Shown: in pieces, positions 3,902 through 5,699 of the stretch
How positions within the stretch are numbered: position 1 is the first letter of the stretch
How the letters are laid out: the number at the start of each line of letters is the position of its first letter
Assembly (NCBI GenBank): GCA_016180145.1
Contig: JACPBT010000082.1
Location: 1 to 5,699, forward strand
DNA: 5,699 bases
Direction: 5' to 3'
Source of the DNA: Candidatus Woesearchaeota archaeon
GTDB taxonomy: Archaea; Nanobdellota; Nanobdellia; Woesearchaeales; UBA10216
Notes under the pieces: model-generated
What the model was told of the DNA's origin: nothing
Database searches by the model: none
What the model saw: only the letters and a program-made list of their open reading frames with translations
Made by a program: the position numbers and the translations under genes

Positions 3902-4150
3902 ATGCCAACAGTCACATTAACCTTGCCGGACAGTGTAAAGTCAGAACTGAAAAGGTTCTCCTGGGTAAACTGGTCAGAAGTGGCGAGGGAAGAGCTTGCC
4001 AGGGAAGAAAAGCTGAGAGAGTCCTTTGAGCAGTTCAGAAAAATTGTTTCTAAATCCAAGTTTACTGAAAAAGATGCGCTGGAGCTTGGGAGGAAAGTGA
4101 ACGAGTCGCTGCATGAACGATATAAAAAACTGCACAAGGAGCTGCAATGA
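3902..4150 (+). CDS. vapB: VapB antitoxin 5 (82 aa)
   Basis: The N-terminal beta strand MPTVTLTLPDSVKSEL and the helices around VNWSEVAREEL form a ribbon-helix-helix type DNA-binding domain. Residues about 43-75 (FEQFRKIVSKSKFTEKDALE, then GRKVNESLHERYK) resemble the C-terminal toxin-wrapping part of archaeal VapB proteins and match VapB 6 (SKMTEKDADELAEKV). It should neutralise the VapC encoded directly downstream and, with it, repress the operon. It begins immediately after the stop of the 51-aa gene, and its TGA is immediately followed by the VapC ATG (TGAATG). No separate SD is obvious, so translation is probably coupled. Confidence 0.92.
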   Translation: MPTVTLTLPDSVKSELKRFSWVNWSEVAREELAREEKLRESFEQFRKIVSKSKFTEKDALELGRKVNESLHERYKKLHKELQ

Positions 4151-4576
4151 ATGGAACTTGTCATTGACGCTACAATACTGTTCACGAGCCTTATTGGGAC
4201 TGGCGTCACGAAAGACATTATTTTTTCAGGGACAGTGATGCTGTATGCGCCGGAATACCTCTTTGATGAGCTTGAAAAGCACAAAGAGAGGGTCAGAGAA
4301 CTTTCAGGGCTTGCACGAAGCGAGTTTGATATGTTGCTTGAAAATCTGAAGCTGGCGATACAACTTGTGCCAAAACAGAATTTTGACTCGTTTCTTAAAG
4401 AGGCAAACGCCATGGTTTCGGATAAGGATGATACAGAATATGTTGCACTGGCGTTATCAATGAACAAGCTGCCAATCTGGTCAAATGACCCGGATTTCAA
4501 AGAGCAGTCGGCTGTAAAAGTGTTCAATACAGCTGAACTATTCAAGCATCTCAAATCTCGCGGCATCACATTATGA
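4151..4576 (+). CDS. vapC: VapC toxin 5, PIN-domain ribonuclease (141 aa)
   Basis: The length is standard for VapC. Acidic residues of the PIN site are visible: D6 (LVIDATIL), E40 (YLFDEL), D93/D94 (SDKDDTEYVALAL) and D113/D115 (IWSNDPDF). It is a different PIN subfamily from the four minus-strand toxins, which begin with LDTNIY and are 25-40 residues longer. The ATG directly follows the VapB stop. VapC enzymes cleave specific RNAs (tRNA or rRNA in studied cases); the target here is unknown. Three bases after its stop, the end of a diverged minus-strand micro-ORF is reached, so the two converge. Confidence 0.95.
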   Translation: MELVIDATILFTSLIGTGVTKDIIFSGTVMLYAPEYLFDELEKHKERVRELSGLARSEFDMLLENLKLAIQLVPKQNFDSFLKEANAMVSDKDDTEYVALALSMNKLPIWSNDPDFKEQSAVKVFNTAELFKHLKSRGITL

Positions 4577-4579
4577 CTA

Positions 4580-4690
4580 TTAGGCATAGCAGTCACCACC
4601 TGATTTCCAACCGTTCTGCGGCAGGAGCAGCGCCGCTGCTATGAAAAACTTAAGGCATAACCTTCCTTTCCTGCTTTCATTCAGTCCAAT
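4580..4690 (-). pseudogene. Diverged orphan copy of the membrane micro-ORF
   Basis: The minus frame between TAA at 4699-4697 and TAA at 4582-4580 reads NESRKGRLCLKFFIAAALLL, then a short tail ending GGDCYA. Compare SKKGKLYLKAVIAAALLI and GDAA in the intact copies: the charged start, the K/R-K-G-K/R-L motif, the IAAALL core and a terminal Gly-Asp are kept. A GGTGGTGA and an ATG follow at the position where a PIN gene would start, but the strand there carries only the antisense of vapBC 5. It looks like a remnant whose PIN partner was lost or replaced, or a short stand-alone gene. The match is short, hence the moderate confidence. Confidence 0.4.
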
Positions 4691-4724
4691 GGCTTATCAC
4701 GCTCTTTTCTTTCCTTTTTTTGAC

Positions 4725-4786
4725 GGCACGGGCAGTGCTGCCTACCTCTCCGAAGAGAGGCCGCGGTAGGGCACTGCCAACGTGCC
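4725..4786. other. Large GC-rich inverted repeat / hairpin
   Basis: Nested complementary arms: GGCACG (4725-4730) with CGTGCC (4781-4786); GGCAGTGC (4731-4738) with GCACTGCC (4771-4778); CCTA (4741-4744) with TAGG (4767-4770); CCTCTC (4745-4750) with GAGAGG (4755-4760). They close on a CGAA loop, with small bulges and an unpaired CCGCGG. It is far more GC-rich than its surroundings and lies between vapC 5 and the vapB 6 promoter. It could be a bidirectional terminator, a structured RNA or a small palindromic mobile repeat. A T run (4715-4721) precedes it on the plus strand; none follows it. Confidence 0.75.
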
Positions 4787-4803
4787 TTTGTCCAAAAGAT
4801 TTA
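4781..4803 (+). repeat. Shared promoter-proximal repeat, copy 1
   Basis: These 23 bases, beginning CGTGCCTTTGTCC and ending in the TATA box, recur at 5546-5568 with one mismatch. A looser version (CTTTGCCGAAAAATTTA) precedes the TATA box at 3691. It probably includes the BRE and an upstream element common to the vapBC promoters. Confidence 0.8.
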
Positions 4804-4807
4804 TAAA
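4800..4807 (+). promoter_or_regulatory. TATA box of vapBC 6
   Basis: TTTATAAA follows AAAAGA (BRE-like). Expected transcription start is near 4829-4831, leaving a leader of about 28 nt before the ATG at 4858 with a clear SD. Confidence 0.75.
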
Positions 4808-4811
4808 GTTG

Positions 4812-4825
4812 CACATAATTATGTG
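4812..4825. promoter_or_regulatory. Perfect 14-bp palindrome, candidate VapB operator
   Basis: CACATAATTATGTG is a perfect palindrome lying between the TATA box and the expected transcription start of vapBC 6. This is a position where a dimeric ribbon-helix-helix VapB/VapC complex would block initiation. Autoregulation is usual for the family; binding here is inferred. Confidence 0.65.
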
Positions 4826-4857
4826 TGATAACTGTATTAACTATTGAGGTGGTTAGC

Positions 4858-5091
4858 ATGCCGACATTAACATTAGCTGTGCCTGAGGATTTGAAGAGGG
4901 ACATGGATGCTCTCCCTGAACTGAACTGGTCTGAGGTGGCTCGCAGGGCAATTTCAGAAAAGGTGAGGGAATACCTGCTGTTCAAGTCAATCGTTGCGAA
5001 GTCAAAGATGACTGAAAAGGATGCAGATGAGCTTGCTGAAAAAGTGAAGGTTTCCATGCACAGGCGTCTGAAGGCTGAAGGACTGGTTTGA
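4858..5091 (+). CDS. vapB: VapB antitoxin 6 (77 aa)
   Basis: MPTLTLAVPEDLKRDM and LNWSEVARRAI form the ribbon-helix-helix type DNA-binding half. SKMTEKDADELAEKVKVSM forms the toxin-binding half and matches VapB 5. An in-frame ATG at 4825 would add 11 residues but lies inside the operator palindrome and before the expected transcript start. The ATG at 4858, with SD GAGGTGG (4846-4852) five bases upstream and alignment to MPTVTL of VapB 5, is chosen. The stop is directly followed by the VapC ATG (TGAATG). It should bind the adjacent VapC and repress the operon through the palindrome. Confidence 0.93.
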   Translation: MPTLTLAVPEDLKRDMDALPELNWSEVARRAISEKVREYLLFKSIVAKSKMTEKDADELAEKVKVSMHRRLKAEGLV

Positions 5092-5508
5092 ATGGGCATG
5101 GAGGTTGTTCTTGATGCAAATGTCCTGTTCAGGATGCTGATATCACAAGGCAACATCATTGAGTTATTGTTCAATGATAATCTGAAACTGATGGCTCCGG
5201 AGAGGCTCAGGGAAGAGTTTTTGAAGCACGAAGAGGAGATTATTGAAAAATCGCACCGGTCTAAAGAGGAAATAGGGCAGCTCACAGAACTGATTTTCAG
5301 TAGGATTTCATTACTGCCTTTAACAGAATATAAAGCATTGCTGCCTAAGGCAAAAGAAATTCTTGGCAGCCATGAAAAGGATGAAGAGTTTGTTGCAATA
5401 TGCCTGCTTAAAAATGTCAGGCTGTGGACATACGAAAAACTGCTGTTCCGGATAGGGGTTGGCATTTCAACAAAAGAGGTTGCAGGACTGCTTTCAGGGT
5501 ATTCCTGA
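5092..5508 (+). CDS. vapC: VapC toxin 6, PIN domain with altered fourth motif (138 aa)
   Basis: The PIN features D8 (VVLDANVLF), E41/E42 (RLREEFLKH) and D97 (HEKDEEFVAICLL) are present and the length is typical. The usual W(S/T)ND-x-D motif reads LWTYEKLLF here: the final Asp is missing and only E115 is acidic. Activity may be altered or reduced. Two ATGs occur (5092, 5098); the first abuts the VapB stop, while the second gives MEVVLDAN, which aligns better with MELVIDAT of VapC 5, so either could be used. It is the second gene of a two-gene operon under the palindromic operator at 4812. Confidence 0.92.
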   Translation: MGMEVVLDANVLFRMLISQGNIIELLFNDNLKLMAPERLREEFLKHEEEIIEKSHRSKEEIGQLTELIFSRISLLPLTEYKALLPKAKEILGSHEKDEEFVAICLLKNVRLWTYEKLLFRIGVGISTKEVAGLLSGYS

Positions 5509-5545
5509 CAGTGCCGCTTGTGTTTTTGTCTGATAGAAGCCCTGC

Positions 5546-5568
5546 CGTGCCTTTGTCCGAAAGATTTA
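5546..5568 (+). repeat. Shared promoter-proximal repeat, copy 2
   Basis: This second copy of the 23-base element at 4781-4803 differs by one base (G for A). It sits in the same place relative to a vapBC TATA box and so marks a duplicated promoter region. Confidence 0.8.
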
Positions 5569-5572
5569 AATA
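5565..5572 (+). promoter_or_regulatory. TATA box of vapB 7
   Basis: TTTAAATA with upstream GAAAGA. Expected start near 5594-5596; the leader carries SD GGAGGGGTG (5604-5612). Confidence 0.7.
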
Positions 5573-5576
5573 TTTT

Positions 5577-5590
5577 AACGTATTTACGTT
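5577..5590. promoter_or_regulatory. Inverted repeat, candidate VapB 7 operator
   Basis: AACGTA (5577-5582) and TACGTT (5585-5590) are perfect inverted arms around TT. The total length of 14 bp and the distance after the TATA box equal those of the palindrome at 4812-4825 although the sequence differs, as expected for paralogous autorepressors with distinct operators. Confidence 0.6.
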
Positions 5591-5616
5591 TTTTAATGTA
5601 TGTGGAGGGGTGCAAC

Positions 5617-5699
5617 ATGGTAAGCATAACTGTATCTGTTCCGAATGAAACAAGGCAGCTGATGGAATTGTTCCCTGAGATGAACTGGTCAGGGTTTGT
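5617..5699 (+). CDS. vapB: VapB antitoxin 7, N-terminal fragment (cut by window end)
   Basis: MVSITVSVPNETRQLMEL followed by FPEMNWSGF matches the N-terminal beta strand and first helices of VapB 5 and 6. In VapB 5 and 6 the residues after NWS are EVAR; here they read Gly-Phe, a small deviation. The strong SD (GGAGGGG) is 6-7 bases upstream. Only 27 codons are inside the window; a VapC gene would be expected directly downstream. Confidence 0.85.
   Translation, partial: MVSITVSVPNETRQLMELFPEMNWSGF

Noticed and set aside
3652..4599. 315-aa minus-strand ORF covering vapBC 5
   Set aside because: It is a Ser-rich antisense shadow of three well-supported plus-strand genes. Its end coincides with the micro-ORF 4 region by chance and it shows no domain pattern.
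4825..4857. Alternative upstream start for vapB 6
   Set aside because: That ATG begins at the last base region of the palindromic operator, before the expected transcription start, and has no SD. The ATG at 4858 has a strong SD and aligns with VapB 5.
4677..5627. 316-aa minus-strand ORF covering vapBC 6
   Set aside because: It is antisense to vapB 6 and vapC 6 and crosses the hairpin and the operators. Composition is typical of a shadow frame.

Overview
This window is a dense toxin-antitoxin (TA) island from an archaeon. The archaeal reading rests on TTTAAATA/TTTATAAA TATA boxes preceded by A/G-rich BRE-like bases, small genes whose ATG sits about 31 nt after the start of the TATA box (leaderless mRNA geometry), GGTG/GGAGG-type Shine-Dalgarno (SD) sites elsewhere, and VapB/VapC proteins of archaeal style. 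The lineage cannot be fixed from this window. At least six PIN-domain toxin genes are visible, a seventh module starts at the right edge, and an eighth is implied beyond the left edge.

Left two thirds (about 1-3660): four tandem copies of one unusual three-gene cassette. Each has (i) a plus-strand 40-42 aa charged, helical protein with a leaderless start (158-286, 950-1072, 1939-2061, 2797-2922); (ii) a convergent minus-strand PIN-domain protein of 165-180 aa (267-764, 1053-1595, 2038-2559, 2967-3482), whose 3' end overlaps the small gene by 20-24 nt in three of four cases; and (iii) upstream of the PIN gene on the minus strand, a micro-ORF encoding a Lys-rich N-terminus, one hydrophobic segment and a short polar tail. 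The stop codon of the micro-ORF overlaps the PIN start codon as ATGA/GTGA. These micro-ORFs are nearly identical between copies while the PIN and small plus-strand proteins are strongly diverged, so the locus looks like a constant-leader, variable-toxin array. A fifth micro-ORF copy runs off the left edge, so another PIN gene presumably lies beyond it.

Right third (about 3690-5699): conventional plus-strand VapBC operons. The first has a 51-aa truncated ribbon-helix-helix-like protein, then an 82-aa VapB, then a 141-aa VapC. The second is a 77-aa VapB and a 138-aa VapC. The third is a VapB cut by the window end. Genes within each operon abut (TAAATG, TGAATG). Their promoters have TATA boxes followed by short inverted repeats suited to autoregulation. 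Between the first two operons are an apparently orphaned, diverged copy of the membrane micro-ORF (minus strand) and a large GC-rich hairpin.

Working model (inference): each PIN protein is an RNase toxin and each convergent 40-aa protein is its antitoxin candidate, expressed separately rather than from one operon. The coupled membrane or secreted micro-protein is either a cis leader that controls PIN translation or a third component that places the system at the membrane. This architecture is the most novel feature of the window.
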